Shown: piece after piece, positions 1 through 8,652 of the stretch
Layout of the letters: each line of letters begins with the position of its first letter
Position numbering within the stretch: position 1 is the first letter of the stretch
Program-made: the position numbers and the translations under genes
Source of the DNA: a bacterium
Lineage (GTDB): Bacteria > SAR324 > XYD2-FULL-50-16
Direction of reading: 5' to 3'
Length of the DNA: 64,000 nt
Assembly (NCBI GenBank): GCA_024275165.1
Contig: JAJRZQ010000015.1
Span: forward strand, 1-64,000
Notes under the pieces: model-generated
Seen by the model: the letters and a program-made list of their open reading frames with translations, nothing else
Database searches by the model: none
Told to the model about the DNA's origin: nothing

Positions 1-252
1 GACCCCAGTGATTTTTTAAAATCAGGAACTACCTACACGCCGAATCAACAGCTAAGGTTACCAGGCGGGCAGGGCTCGCCCGAATAGAAACCCAATGCCT
101 CCGGCAGGCTGGGGCTGAGAGCCCCAGACCCCAGTGATTTTTTAAAATCAGGAACTACCTACACGCCGAATCAACAGCTAAGGTTACCAGGCGGGCAGGG
201 CCTGCCCGAATAGAAACCCAATGCCTCCGGCAGGCTGGGGCCGAAGTCCCCA
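1..252. repeat. 126-bp tandem repeat, about two copies, with hairpin
   Basis: The unit beginning GACCCCAGTGATTTTTTAAA at base 1 starts again at base 127, so the period is 126 bp. The copies are almost identical apart from two adjacent substitutions in the GGGCAGGG..GCCC stretch, then diverge near 240. Copy 1 ends in a hairpin at 109-127 with an 8-bp perfect stem, CTGGGGCT/AGCCCCAG, and loop GAG. The matching place in copy 2 (235-252) is decayed. A related hairpin block recurs at 13661-13711. The element starts at the window edge, so it may extend further left. It lies downstream of the minus-strand lipoprotein gene, so a terminator or REP-like role is possible. This is inference. Confidence 0.85.
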
Positions 253-297
253 TATCCCGAAAGATTTTGATTTATCAAGAACAATTTATGCGCCGGG

Positions 298-1506
298 TTA
301 ATACCTTTTCGCTAAAGCCTTCAGCTTTTTGATCGCCAAAAGGGCATCGGCCCCGGAAACCTCACCCATGGGATCAAAGGCCCCGGTTCGGGCGCTTTTG
401 ACCTCCATCATCCCCCGATTGACCACCGTGCGCACGGCGTTATAATACCAGCGGTCACCCGGTACATCGGGGTGAGGGCTGGCTTGCCCTAAAAAACGGG
501 TCGAAATCCCCTCATCCCCGGTAAGCTTGACTAAAATATCTTGTAATACCAAAGCGAACTCGGCGCGGGTCAAGGGCTCAGAGGGGTGAAATCGGTGCTG
601 CGCGTCGGCCTCCAAGCCCTTTAAACCCAACTTGAGCAATAAATTAATGCTGTCTGCCAAAGGGTTGCCCCGCAAATCGGTTGCCGGGGGCAGAGTTTGG
701 GCCGGGCTTCGTTGAAAGGCCCGTTGAGTTTCTGGAGGGGCAAAAGCAGAGGAATACTGCTTTTGCTGCCCAACATATAAACGGTCCAATCGCAATTCAG
801 CCAGCAACAAAGCCGCCGCGTCAGCGCGGGTCAACTGCCCTACATTCGCCACCTGAGCGCCAAACTTGCTCGAAGGCAAGGAACGCTCAATTTTCTGAAT
901 CCGCTTCATCTCTTGATCCGCTTCATCGGCAAAATCCCGATACAATTTCATCACTTTAGCGTAAAGGGACTTGGCCTTGGCGTAATTGAGTTGGGTCGCC
1001 TCGGCACTGGCCATATAAAAATAGGTGGCCGGGTTTTCAGGGGCCAACTGGACCGCCTTTTTAAAGTATTTCCTTGTCGCCTTATACCATCCGCCTTGGG
1101 GCATTTCCATCACCACATGAAAACGCACCCCCGCCAAGTAGGCATGGGCCTTTTCCTGGTCATTTTTCGCCTTGTCAACGGCTTTTTCAATTAAGTCCAA
1201 ACCTTCTGCGAAAATTCGCTTCTTGGTCTTTCGCGATACCTCCGGACGATTGGTCTGGTGCGCCCGGGCAACGGCCAAGCCGGCCAAGGCGGGAGAATTG
1301 TTTCGGTCCAGGTCCACCGCCTTTTGAAAAGATTTTTTCGCTCCGTTGTAGTCCCCTTCTTGTAATTTGCGCTCGCCAATCAGGTTGTGATATTGCGGCT
1401 GATCCATTTTCGATTGGCTCCCCCTGGCATTGGGCTCGCTTTTAGAACAACCGACGCCCAGGCTCAAAATCAAACCGGCTAGGCCGTAAATCAGGAATTT
1501 CTTCAT
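298..1506 (-). CDS. TPR lipoprotein with C-terminal SLH-like repeats
   Basis: A 402-aa secreted lipoprotein. Residues 1-20 form a signal peptide ending in the lipobox LGVGC, so Cys20 would be lipidated. Residues about 38-200 contain TPR-type helix pairs (GERKLQEGDYNGAKKSFQKA is the clearest). The C-terminal half carries S-layer-homology-like segments, including PLTRAEFALVLQDIL and DVPGDRWYYNAVRTVVNRGM. SLH domains in Gram-negatives usually bind secondary cell-wall or outer-membrane-linked polymers, so a structural or scaffolding role in the envelope is likely. It lies 24 bp after the LPP20-like gene on the same strand and is probably co-transcribed with it. The substrate or partner is unknown. 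Confidence 0.75.
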   Translation of the reverse strand: MKKFLIYGLAGLILSLGVGCSKSEPNARGSQSKMDQPQYHNLIGERKLQEGDYNGAKKSFQKAVDLDRNNSPALAGLAVARAHQTNRPEVSRKTKKRIFAEGLDLIEKAVDKAKNDQEKAHAYLAGVRFHVVMEMPQGGWYKATRKYFKKAVQLAPENPATYFYMASAEATQLNYAKAKSLYAKVMKLYRDFADEADQEMKRIQKIERSLPSSKFGAQVANVGQLTRADAAALLLAELRLDRLYVGQQKQYSSAFAPPETQRAFQRSPAQTLPPATDLRGNPLADSINLLLKLGLKGLEADAQHRFHPSEPLTRAEFALVLQDILVKLTGDEGISTRFLGQASPHPDVPGDRWYYNAVRTVVNRGMMEVKSARTGAFDPMGEVSGADALLAIKKLKALAKRY

Positions 1507-1530
1507 TCTATCGCTCCATTTTTCGACTAC

Positions 1531-2430
1531 TTAGAGTAAAATAATGACCCTTGCCTCTCGCAAGAAGGTCTGACTTTTATTGAGTTCCTTTAAGAGTTTC
1601 GCGTCCCCTTCATTCAATTGCAAATCCGCTCCCGTGGCGGAACCTCGCACTTTCGCCTTGAGCAGCAAGGGGTTGCCCCGAACCCGCTCATTGGCCTTTG
1701 CTTTTTCCAAGTCCTTGACATAACCCGCGACTCCAAATTCTAAAGCGTATTTCCGGCTGATCATAAAGGAGCCGTAAAGCTCTTCCCCCTGCGCGCCATA
1801 CACTTTCGGGCTCATGGCGGGTTTAACCCCAGAGCCTCTGGCATCTAAAATCAACCCCGTATAAATGCTATTGACATCCCCGCCGGGACTCAATTTTTTA
1901 TTTTTTGTTTTAGGGGCTTGGTCTACGGTGGATTTAAAGGAAGCGTCCTCTGCCAAGGCAAAACCTTCATTTTTAGACAAGGCGTTCATGATGTCTCGCA
2001 TATACATCTTCACCGTCACCCAGGTGGTTCCGTCGCTGCTGAGCCTCGGTTTTCCCTCTTCCATCACCTGCCTTAAGCTGCCGTGGATTTCGGTTTTAAT
2101 GACATCGCTTTCCAGCATGCCCTCTTTCACCGTTTGACTCGAAGAGATTTGCACATCCTCAACCATCTGCAAAAGATTTCGTTTCGCCACCACTAAAGCC
2201 GCTTGATAGGCACCGTATTTTTTTTGCTGCGGCGACTTGTGCGCGGGATTGGGTATCCCCATCCCCGTTGCGTAAATGATCCCCTTCTCCCAATCAATGC
2301 ACCCGTTCGGTGAGGACTGAAGACAGCTTTGCCGCACTTTTTTAGGCAAGCAGTCCGCGCCCGTGCAAGCGGCCCACAGGTTCGGCGCGAAGGTAAAAAA
2401 TATCGCTAAGGTAAAAATCAATCCTCTCAT
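1531..2430 (-). CDS. Secreted LPP20/FlgP-like protein
   Basis: A 299-aa exported protein. The N-terminus is a signal peptide (MRGLIFTLAIFFTFAPNLWA). I chose the ATG at 2430 because a GAGG ribosome site sits 7 nt upstream; the ATG two codons earlier is too close to it. The segment YATGMGIPN followed by AYQAALVVAKRNLLQMVEDV resembles the N-terminal fold of LPP20/FlgP/FlgT-type proteins, where a short strand precedes a long helix rich in Ala and Arg. Four Cys occur in the first 30 mature residues. FlgP-like proteins build basal-disk or H-ring structures around some sheathed or high-torque flagella. That role here is inferred from flagellar genes elsewhere in the window. Confidence 0.5.
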   Translation of the reverse strand: MRGLIFTLAIFFTFAPNLWAACTGADCLPKKVRQSCLQSSPNGCIDWEKGIIYATGMGIPNPAHKSPQQKKYGAYQAALVVAKRNLLQMVEDVQISSSQTVKEGMLESDVIKTEIHGSLRQVMEEGKPRLSSDGTTWVTVKMYMRDIMNALSKNEGFALAEDASFKSTVDQAPKTKNKKLSPGGDVNSIYTGLILDARGSGVKPAMSPKVYGAQGEELYGSFMISRKYALEFGVAGYVKDLEKAKANERVRGNPLLLKAKVRGSATGADLQLNEGDAKLLKELNKSQTFLREARVIILL

Positions 2431-2436
2431 GGTCAT

Positions 2437-2641
2437 ACCTCTCTAGGGTTGGGGGGGTTGCCTTGGGCCCTGGCTTTTTAAGCAAACCCCTGTTGCGCTA
2501 TAGCAAAGAATACTTCACACAATAACCATGCAAGTTCAAAGCCACGCCAGGCGAGCTGCAAAAAAGGGCCTCGGCAAACAATAACGCTCTTTAAAACCTA
2601 TTTGTTGGGTAACATGAAACCAGGGAAATTTCATGCCTTAT
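2437..2641. other. Intergenic region with short inverted repeat
   Basis: This gap lies between the end of uppP and the start of the LPP20-like gene, both on the minus strand. It contains an inverted repeat CATGAAA/TTTCATG at 2612-2634. No T-run follows it on the minus strand, so it is not a convincing intrinsic terminator. The promoter for the LPP20-like gene should be here, but I cannot identify clear -35 and -10 boxes. Confidence 0.3.
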
Positions 2642-3460
2642 TTAAGGCGCAAAAACTAAGGTGGCCCCCCCGACCAACAGGCGATAAACCCCAAAAGGCA
2701 ACAGACCCAACCGCCCTAAAACCCTTAAAAACCAACGAATGGAAAGCAAAGCGACAAAAAAGGCGGTCACAAAGCCCAACAAAAAAAGAGGAATGTCGCC
2801 GAGGCTGAGGAACTTCCAAGACTTCAACAGGTCATAGCCTACCGCGGCGGTCATCACGGGGATGGCGATTATAAACGAAAAATCCGCAGCCGCCTTATGT
2901 TTCATCCCGCCAAAAATCCCGGCAATCATACAAGACCCAGAGCGACTCATTCCCGGCCAGAGAGCCAAACATTGCCCCAAACCAATGATCCCCGCCTGAA
3001 CCTGGGTCATTTCCTCAACCTTTTCCGTGGTGACCTTTGGAGCCAAAAGATCAAACAAGATCATCAAAACTCCTCCGACAACCAGACCAAGCGCTACGGT
3101 ATGGCTGGAAAAAAGTTCGCTTTTAATGGTTTTATGGAACAAAAAACCGCCGATTAAAATCGGCACAATCCCCAAGGCAATGTGCAGCCCCGTTGGCCCC
3201 TTACTGCCAAAAAACAAGCTGTGCAATAGACTTTCCCCTTTTTTGGGCAGCAAGTTTAAATATTGTTCCTTATAAACCCACAGCGCCGCGAGAATCGCCC
3301 CCAATTGGATAAAAATCTCATAACTATGGGCCACCTCCCCTTGAAACTCAATCAAATCCCCTAAAAGGATCATGTGCCCCGTGCTGGAAACGGGAATAAA
3401 CTCGGTCAAGCCTTCGATCAAAGCGATGGCAAAGGCTTTTAAATATAACTCGATGCTCAT
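2642..3460 (-). CDS. uppP: Undecaprenyl-diphosphatase UppP/BacA
   Basis: An integral membrane phosphatase of 272 aa, the normal family length. It removes a phosphate from undecaprenyl pyrophosphate, regenerating the lipid carrier for peptidoglycan and O-antigen synthesis. Both family signatures are present: EGLTEFIPVSSTGH near residues 15-28, and PGMSRSGS near residues 168-175 with the conserved Arg-Ser-Gly. Several hydrophobic segments follow. The start codon overlaps the stop of the upstream GGDEF gene (ATGA), so the two are likely translationally coupled. Confidence 0.95.
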   Translation of the reverse strand: MSIELYLKAFAIALIEGLTEFIPVSSTGHMILLGDLIEFQGEVAHSYEIFIQLGAILAALWVYKEQYLNLLPKKGESLLHSLFFGSKGPTGLHIALGIVPILIGGFLFHKTIKSELFSSHTVALGLVVGGVLMILFDLLAPKVTTEKVEEMTQVQAGIIGLGQCLALWPGMSRSGSCMIAGIFGGMKHKAAADFSFIIAIPVMTAAVGYDLLKSWKFLSLGDIPLFLLGFVTAFFVALLSIRWFLRVLGRLGLLPFGVYRLLVGGATLVFAP

Positions 3461-5433
3461 TTGATTCTTTGTCGGTCCGCAAAATCAACGACCCTGTTCC
3501 GCCCCGTTTCTTTAGCTTGGTATAGGGCCGTATCGGCATTTTTAATGCAAATCCAAAAATGTTGAGAGTCTCTAGGGTATTCGGCGCAACCAATACTGGC
3601 TGTTTTGTGAAAATTTTGCCGAGCGTAGCGAAACTCAATGGCTTCAATATTTGTCCGAACTTTTTCAGCCAAGTGTTGTGCCGTACCCGGTTGGATGTTG
3701 TTGGCCAAAATCAAAATTTCTTCTCCCCCAAAGCGGATGACCAAATCGGTTTCTCGCACCGTTTCCTTGATGACTTTGGATATCTTTTTCAACACCATAT
3801 CACCAGCGTCATGGCCCAATTCATCGTTGACCTTTTTAAAGAAGTCCACATCGACCATTAAAAACCCCATGGGCAGGGTTTTTTTAATATTGTGTTCTAA
3901 AAAGAAGGTCGAACATTCCTCTAAGTATCGACGATTATAAAGGCCGGTCAATTCATCACTTAAGGATTGATCCCGAATAAAAGAGAGGGAATTGTTGACT
4001 TCAAGCCGATTGATCGACTCATAAAAATAACGCTTCACCAGGGGAAGCAACCTCTGGGTTTCTGCGCTGCTTTCTTGATTGAACAAAATTTGCCCGATCA
4101 CCACTAAGTTTTCCCCCACCAAGGGAACGCAAACATGCCCAACGGGCTCCAGGCTTTGCAACCTCAAAAGGCGACAAAAATGCCCCTCCACATCCGAGTT
4201 GTACCCTTTTCCATCTCGAATAACGGGGCATTGGCGGGGATTTTTCCCCACCAAGAGATGGCAATGGGGATTATCAATGACTTGAGGTTCGGAAAGTTGC
4301 AAGTTGTTGTGAAAATCATCGACCCGTTTTGCGAAGCTGTGAGGGTCGGTGATGAGGCGAAAACTATTTTTGCGTCGATCAAATTCATAGATGGCAAAAT
4401 TCCCCAACCCCATCCCTAAAACAATGGACTGAATTCGCAGATAGATATCATGGTTGTCCGCGTCTTTTTCCAGTTCTCGCTTAAATTGATAGGCATTGAT
4501 CAAAAGATCAATATTATATGAAGTATCTTGAATCGCGTGACCCGATTTTTGCAATTCAAACCCAACTAAATAATAGATTTTATTGCTGATTTCATTAAAG
4601 AGTCCCGAGAGCGTTTTCAACATGTGATTGAACTTAACCCCGACCTCCCCCGCTTCATCGTCCAACAACTCATTCACATAAGCATGCAAATGCCCTTTTT
4701 CCAATTCATCAAAACCGTGATGAAGCTGGGCAAAAAGTCTGCCGTAAGGCTTCACAAAGCTGTCGATCATCCAAAAAATAGCTAAAATGGCCAAAATAGC
4801 CAGTAGGGAAACGAGGATAATAATATTAATTCCCGTCGAGCGTTGCTGGGACAAATCAAACTGAATGCTAATGGCGCCTAAAACATCGCCTTCTTCGGCT
4901 TGGTGACATTGCAGGCAATTCACCCTCCCCTTGGAACTGGCCTTGTAAGGAATCACCAACTCATACACCGGGTTCGTGTGAAACTCATCGAGTCGTTCGG
5001 CCATTTTGCCCGTTTTCAGCACCTGAAACTCAATTTCTTGATCGGGCACTTCAAACACTCGGGGCTGACCGAATTGCTTAATGACCTTTTCCCCGCGCAA
5101 GACCTTGATTTTTTTTATATTTCCGTCTTCTTGCGTCTCTTTAATGCGCTCTAAATAGATGTCTCTCTGCCCAATCACCCCAAGATACATCAAAGAAGTA
5201 ATCCCATCGCGAATGGTTTTGGCTAAAATAAGCGCGCTGTTTTTAGAGCTGGCAATGGAGAGGTGGCGAAAGCTGAAAAAAAGAGTCCCCACCACCAAGG
5301 CAAAAAGCAGCATAAAAATAAAGGAAAAGCGCACTAAAAGTTTTGTGCGAATGCTGCGGTAGGGTAGAAACATGAAAAGGGTAGAATAATTTTTATCTAA
5401 TTCTAGCAAAAGGAATGTAAAAATGGAATCCAT
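3457..5433 (-). CDS. Membrane diguanylate cyclase with periplasmic CxxCH sensor
   Basis: A 658-aa inner-membrane signalling protein predicted to make cyclic di-GMP. Order: N-terminal membrane helix (about 35-60), a periplasmic domain with a heme-attachment motif CLQCH at 173-177, a second membrane helix near 210-230, a HAMP-like linker, a GAF-like middle region, and a C-terminal GGDEF domain. The cyclase signature reads FGGEEI, a functional variant of GGDEF, and is preceded by DELTGLYNRR. The CxxCH places the sensor in the Tll0287/DUF3365-like heme family, so a redox or gas signal is plausible. An alternative start at 5373 (MFLPYRS) gives a shorter cytoplasmic N-terminus; neither start has a clear ribosome site. 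The stop overlaps uppP. Confidence 0.85.
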   Translation of the reverse strand: MDSIFTFLLLELDKNYSTLFMFLPYRSIRTKLLVRFSFIFMLLFALVVGTLFFSFRHLSIASSKNSALILAKTIRDGITSLMYLGVIGQRDIYLERIKETQEDGNIKKIKVLRGEKVIKQFGQPRVFEVPDQEIEFQVLKTGKMAERLDEFHTNPVYELVIPYKASSKGRVNCLQCHQAEEGDVLGAISIQFDLSQQRSTGINIIILVSLLAILAILAIFWMIDSFVKPYGRLFAQLHHGFDELEKGHLHAYVNELLDDEAGEVGVKFNHMLKTLSGLFNEISNKIYYLVGFELQKSGHAIQDTSYNIDLLINAYQFKRELEKDADNHDIYLRIQSIVLGMGLGNFAIYEFDRRKNSFRLITDPHSFAKRVDDFHNNLQLSEPQVIDNPHCHLLVGKNPRQCPVIRDGKGYNSDVEGHFCRLLRLQSLEPVGHVCVPLVGENLVVIGQILFNQESSAETQRLLPLVKRYFYESINRLEVNNSLSFIRDQSLSDELTGLYNRRYLEECSTFFLEHNIKKTLPMGFLMVDVDFFKKVNDELGHDAGDMVLKKISKVIKETVRETDLVIRFGGEEILILANNIQPGTAQHLAEKVRTNIEAIEFRYARQNFHKTASIGCAEYPRDSQHFWICIKNADTALYQAKETGRNRVVDFADRQRIK

Positions 5434-5488
5434 CTTGCTTACTTTCTATAACCCAAATATTCAAGCCTGTCCAAAGTATAAAGTTCAT

Positions 5489-5517
5489 TTGCAATGGACG
5501 GGCGAATAGCCTATACT
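5489..5517 (+). promoter_or_regulatory. Sigma-70-type promoter for the fliN-like gene
   Basis: TTGCAA at 5489-5494 and TATACT at 5512-5517 are separated by exactly 17 bp. The start codon at 5547 lies about 30 bp downstream, with a TGAGGAG ribosome site. Spacing and boxes match a housekeeping promoter and not a sigma-28 or sigma-54 flagellar one. Confidence 0.6.
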
Positions 5518-5546
5518 TGAGCAACATTTAATCTTGAGGAGTCATC

Positions 5547-5906
5547 ATGGAGCACGACGAGGATCTATTCGGCGGCAAGGTCACGGCCCGTTCCTTAAAA
5601 GAAGCCCTGATGCAGCAGGAAGAAGAGGAACTGGAGATCCCCAAAACAGAGGTCGAATACCTGCACGATGTCCCCCTAAAGATGATCGCCCAGATCGGGC
5701 GCGTCAGCAAATCCATGAAAGAAGTTTTAGAGTTGAAAACGGGCATGGTCGTTGAATTCGATAAAGTGGTGGGCGAGCCCATGGATATTTTAATCGGGGG
5801 CCGCCTCATGTGCCGCGGCGAGATCGTGGTGGTCAACGAAAGGTACGGAATCCGCATCAGCGAGGTGGTGCGCGCCGATGACTCGTCCCAGCATTCTTCC
5901 TTTTAG
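5547..5906 (+). CDS. fliN: FliN-family (SpoA domain) motor switch protein, solitary copy
   Basis: A 119-aa protein whose residues about 40-110 form a SpoA/FliN C-ring domain (VPLKMIAQIGRVSKSMKEVL, then MDILIGGRLMCRGEIVVVNE). FliN forms the lower part of the flagellar switch complex and binds FliM and FliH. The short acidic N-terminus differs from the longer FliN at 41600. It has its own promoter and GAGGA ribosome site, and stands apart from other flagellar genes, 30 bp ahead of an ABC exporter. It may be a second FliN paralogue or a type III secretion C-ring protein; the lack of neighbouring secretion genes argues for a flagellar role. Confidence 0.8.
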   Translation: MEHDEDLFGGKVTARSLKEALMQQEEEELEIPKTEVEYLHDVPLKMIAQIGRVSKSMKEVLELKTGMVVEFDKVVGEPMDILIGGRLMCRGEIVVVNERYGIRISEVVRADDSSQHSSF

Positions 5907-5936
5907 CTTGGTGTCTTTTTTAGGGCTCCCCTGCCA

Positions 5937-6926
5937 ATGATACATGCCCAAGGCGTTTTTAAGGAATTCCGCCTCTACAAAAAAGAAGCGGGGTTTAAAG
6001 GGAGTCTCAAGGCCTTCTTTTCTCGTCAGTTTGAAATCAAACGAGCCATCGCCCCTTTGGATTTAGAGATTCAAAGAGGAGAAATCATCGGTCTCTTAGG
6101 CCCCAACGGGGCCGGCAAAACCACCTTGATGAAAATGCTTACGGGAATTATAGTGCCCAGCGGGGGGCGATTATCGGTACTCGGCTGCGAACCGGCTCAA
6201 AGGCTGAAATATTTTCGCCAGCGCATTGCCTTGGTAATGGGGCAAAAATCTCAACTCTGGTGGGATCTCCCTGCCATGGACTCCTTTCTTTTAATCCAAA
6301 AATACTACGAGATTCCCCCCAAGGCCTTTAAGGATCGGGTCGAAGAATTAAGCGACCTCTTAAGGGTAAGCGCCTACCTCAATGTGCATGTCCGCAAACT
6401 CAGCTTAGGAGAACGCATGAAGGTCGAGCTCATGGCGAGCCTCCTCCATGAACCGGAAGTTCTTTTTTTAGATGAACCCACCATTGGCTTAGACCTCTTG
6501 AGTCAAAAAAATATTCGCGATTTTCTCTTTCAATATCACCAAAAAAGAAATCCCACTCTCATCCTCACCAGCCATTATATGGCCGATATCGAGGCCTTGG
6601 CCCAACGGGTCGTCTTGATTATTGAGGGGCATAAACGCTTTGACGGGAGCATCAACAAGTTTGAAAACCTGTTGGGGCACAACAAAACCCTGAACTTCAC
6701 CTTTGCCCAACAAATCAAGGAATTCAATTTTTTCAGCCCCTACTCCCCCCGCTGGAACGCAGGGGGTAAGGCCGTTGAAATCACGGTGCCTGAAGGAGAA
6801 CTCCGGCAGGTGGCCTCGCATATTCTTGCCCAATACCCGGTAACCGACTTTTCCACCCAAAAAACCCCCATTGAACGGGTTTTGGAAACCTTGCTCAACA
6901 GCCCCGAGTTGCTGAAGGAAACTTAA
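5937..6926 (+). CDS. ABC-2 exporter ATP-binding protein (COG4586 type)
   Basis: A 329-aa cytoplasmic ATPase driving an exporter. Walker A GPNGAGKT lies near residue 56, the signature LSLGE near 155 and Walker B VLFLDEPT near 175, followed by a switch His in LTSHYMADIEAL. The C-terminal 100 residues resemble the extra domain found in ABC-2 export ATPases. Together with the next two genes it makes the three-gene COG4586/COG4587/COG3694 arrangement. The substrate is unknown. The stop is immediately followed by the ATG of the permease. Confidence 0.9.
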   Translation: MIHAQGVFKEFRLYKKEAGFKGSLKAFFSRQFEIKRAIAPLDLEIQRGEIIGLLGPNGAGKTTLMKMLTGIIVPSGGRLSVLGCEPAQRLKYFRQRIALVMGQKSQLWWDLPAMDSFLLIQKYYEIPPKAFKDRVEELSDLLRVSAYLNVHVRKLSLGERMKVELMASLLHEPEVLFLDEPTIGLDLLSQKNIRDFLFQYHQKRNPTLILTSHYMADIEALAQRVVLIIEGHKRFDGSINKFENLLGHNKTLNFTFAQQIKEFNFFSPYSPRWNAGGKAVEITVPEGELRQVASHILAQYPVTDFSTQKTPIERVLETLLNSPELLKET

Positions 6927-7712
6927 ATGGCCAAGTGGTTTCAATGCATGAAGGTGGTTTGGTCCAATCTGATGGTCTATAAAACCAACTTTATTTTGCA
7001 ATCCATCTCCCCCCTCTTTGTTTTTTTATTCATTAAGGCCAGTTTATGGACCGCGATCTACAAAGGGGCCGAGCGGGTGGAGATTGGCGGGTACGACTTA
7101 AACCAAATGCTGACCTATCACCTTTGGATCATGGTGGTCACCCTGATCAGCATTGGGGCGATCAGCCAAGACTTGAGCCAAGATATCCGCTTAGGCCGCA
7201 TCACCGCCTATCTGATTTACCCCTTCAGCCTTTTTGAGTTCCACTTCTCCGGCTTTCTGGCCCGGCAAAGCGTAAAGCTCGCCATTGCTTTATTCACCCT
7301 CTTTGGAGTGGTCCTCGCCTTAAAATTGCCCCTGAGCGTCACCTCGGGGGGGTGGGCCATTCTCTTAGCCCTCTGGGCCGGTCTCTTTTGGTTTTTCTTA
7401 AACTATTTCTTTGGCCTCTTAGGCTTTTGGTTGGAAGAAACCTGGACCTTAGGAGTCATGTCCCAGGTGATCACCTACTTCCTCTCTGGGGCAATCATCC
7501 CCCTAGAGCTTTACCCTCTTTGGATGCAAAAGATTTTATTCTTTACCCCCTTCCCCTATATCGGTTTTGTGCCCGTTAAATTGATCATGGGCAGCGAAGT
7601 CGCCTTAGCCCAGGCTTTTGCCGTTTTAACCCTGTGGATCGCCTTCATCGCCCTGTGCGGTTATGGGTTGTATAAACGAGGGTTGCGCCTCTACACCGCG
7701 GCGGGGATGTAA
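6927..7712 (+). CDS. ABC-2 type permease (COG4587-like)
   Basis: A 261-aa inner-membrane protein with about six hydrophobic segments and no ATPase motifs. It directly abuts the ATPase gene (no gap) and shares its last base with the next permease (TAATG), indicating tight translational coupling. The ABC-2 fold, with an amphipathic N-terminal helix and a conserved hydrophobic bundle, is typical of exporters with no periplasmic binding protein. It probably heterodimerises with the product of the following gene. Confidence 0.85.
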   Translation: MAKWFQCMKVVWSNLMVYKTNFILQSISPLFVFLFIKASLWTAIYKGAERVEIGGYDLNQMLTYHLWIMVVTLISIGAISQDLSQDIRLGRITAYLIYPFSLFEFHFSGFLARQSVKLAIALFTLFGVVLALKLPLSVTSGGWAILLALWAGLFWFFLNYFFGLLGFWLEETWTLGVMSQVITYFLSGAIIPLELYPLWMQKILFFTPFPYIGFVPVKLIMGSEVALAQAFAVLTLWIAFIALCGYGLYKRGLRLYTAAGM

Positions 7713-8506
7713 TGCTAAAGCAAATCCAGCAATATTTGAGCGTCTACCAAAGCTTTGTATCCACCAGCTTTGCCGAATCCATGAACTTCCGCCTCCATTT
7801 TGTTTTATTGATCGTCATGGATCTCTTTTTTTACGGCTCCGCCTTTTTTACCATTGAGATCATCTACAATCAGGTGACGGTGATTGGAACCTGGAACAAA
7901 CATCAGGTAATGTTCTTTTTGGCGTTCATGCTCTCCATCAATCAATTGGTCATGACCATGACCAGCGAGGCCTACTGGCGGTTTCCTGAATTACTCAAAT
8001 CCGGGGAACTGGATTTTATCCTCCTCAAGCCCGTGAACTCTCTATTTTTGACTTTTTTCCGTTATATCCGCCCCGGTAGCGCCTTCAACATTTTTTTCAC
8101 CTTCCCCGCCTTGATCTATTTCGGGGTCAAAGTCGACCTCACCCCCCTCGCCTGGGGCCTGCTGCCCTTTTTTTTGCTCTTCGCCTTTTTGCTGCAAAGC
8201 GCCATTGACTTGCTGATAGCCACTTCCATGTTTTGGATGCTCGAAGGCACGGGAATGAACTTTTTGCGCATGGAATTTCAACAGATGAGCCGCTGGCCCG
8301 ATTTTATTTATCCCGGGCTGTTTCGCAATCTCTTTAGTTTCGGCGTTCCCATTTTACTCATCGGCAGCGGCCCCATCCGTTTTTTATTCAACCCCAACGA
8401 CTTTATTCCCTTTGTCGCCATGCTGGGGGCTTGCTTTCTGCTCTGGGTTCTCGTCGCCTTATTTTGGAAAAAGGGGTTGCGGGCCTATGAATCCGCCTCC
8501 AGTTAA
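7712..8506 (+). CDS. ABC-2 type permease (COG3694-like)
   Basis: A 264-aa second permease of the exporter, with six predicted membrane segments. Its start overlaps the previous gene's stop by one base. The pair with an ATPase of the COG4586 type is a recognised gene arrangement in many bacteria, but no substrate is established for most of them. No secretion or resistance gene nearby narrows the function. Confidence 0.85.
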   Translation: MLKQIQQYLSVYQSFVSTSFAESMNFRLHFVLLIVMDLFFYGSAFFTIEIIYNQVTVIGTWNKHQVMFFLAFMLSINQLVMTMTSEAYWRFPELLKSGELDFILLKPVNSLFLTFFRYIRPGSAFNIFFTFPALIYFGVKVDLTPLAWGLLPFFLLFAFLLQSAIDLLIATSMFWMLEGTGMNFLRMEFQQMSRWPDFIYPGLFRNLFSFGVPILLIGSGPIRFLFNPNDFIPFVAMLGACFLLWVLVALFWKKGLRAYESASS

Positions 8507-8652
8507 GAAAACCCAAAAAACTCAGAAGTTCCATAAACGAAACTCACAGTCTTTAGGGGCTTTTAGAATATAAAATCTCTTTTATTCTCTAGCCATTTGC
8601 GGCGAGGTGAGATATTTTTATTCTTAAACCTAGACTATACTTCAGCAAACCC

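Noticed and set aside
1-252. Possible CRISPR array
   Set aside because: The repeat is a 126-bp unit with just two copies and no spacers, so it is a tandem duplication.
1074-1445. Plus-strand open frame over the TPR lipoprotein
   Set aside because: Its product has no family resemblance, while the minus strand has a signal peptide, lipobox and TPR pattern.
2602-2808. Small Lys/Arg-rich plus-strand open frame
   Set aside because: It is antisense to the uppP end, and the composition reflects the complement of hydrophobic codons.
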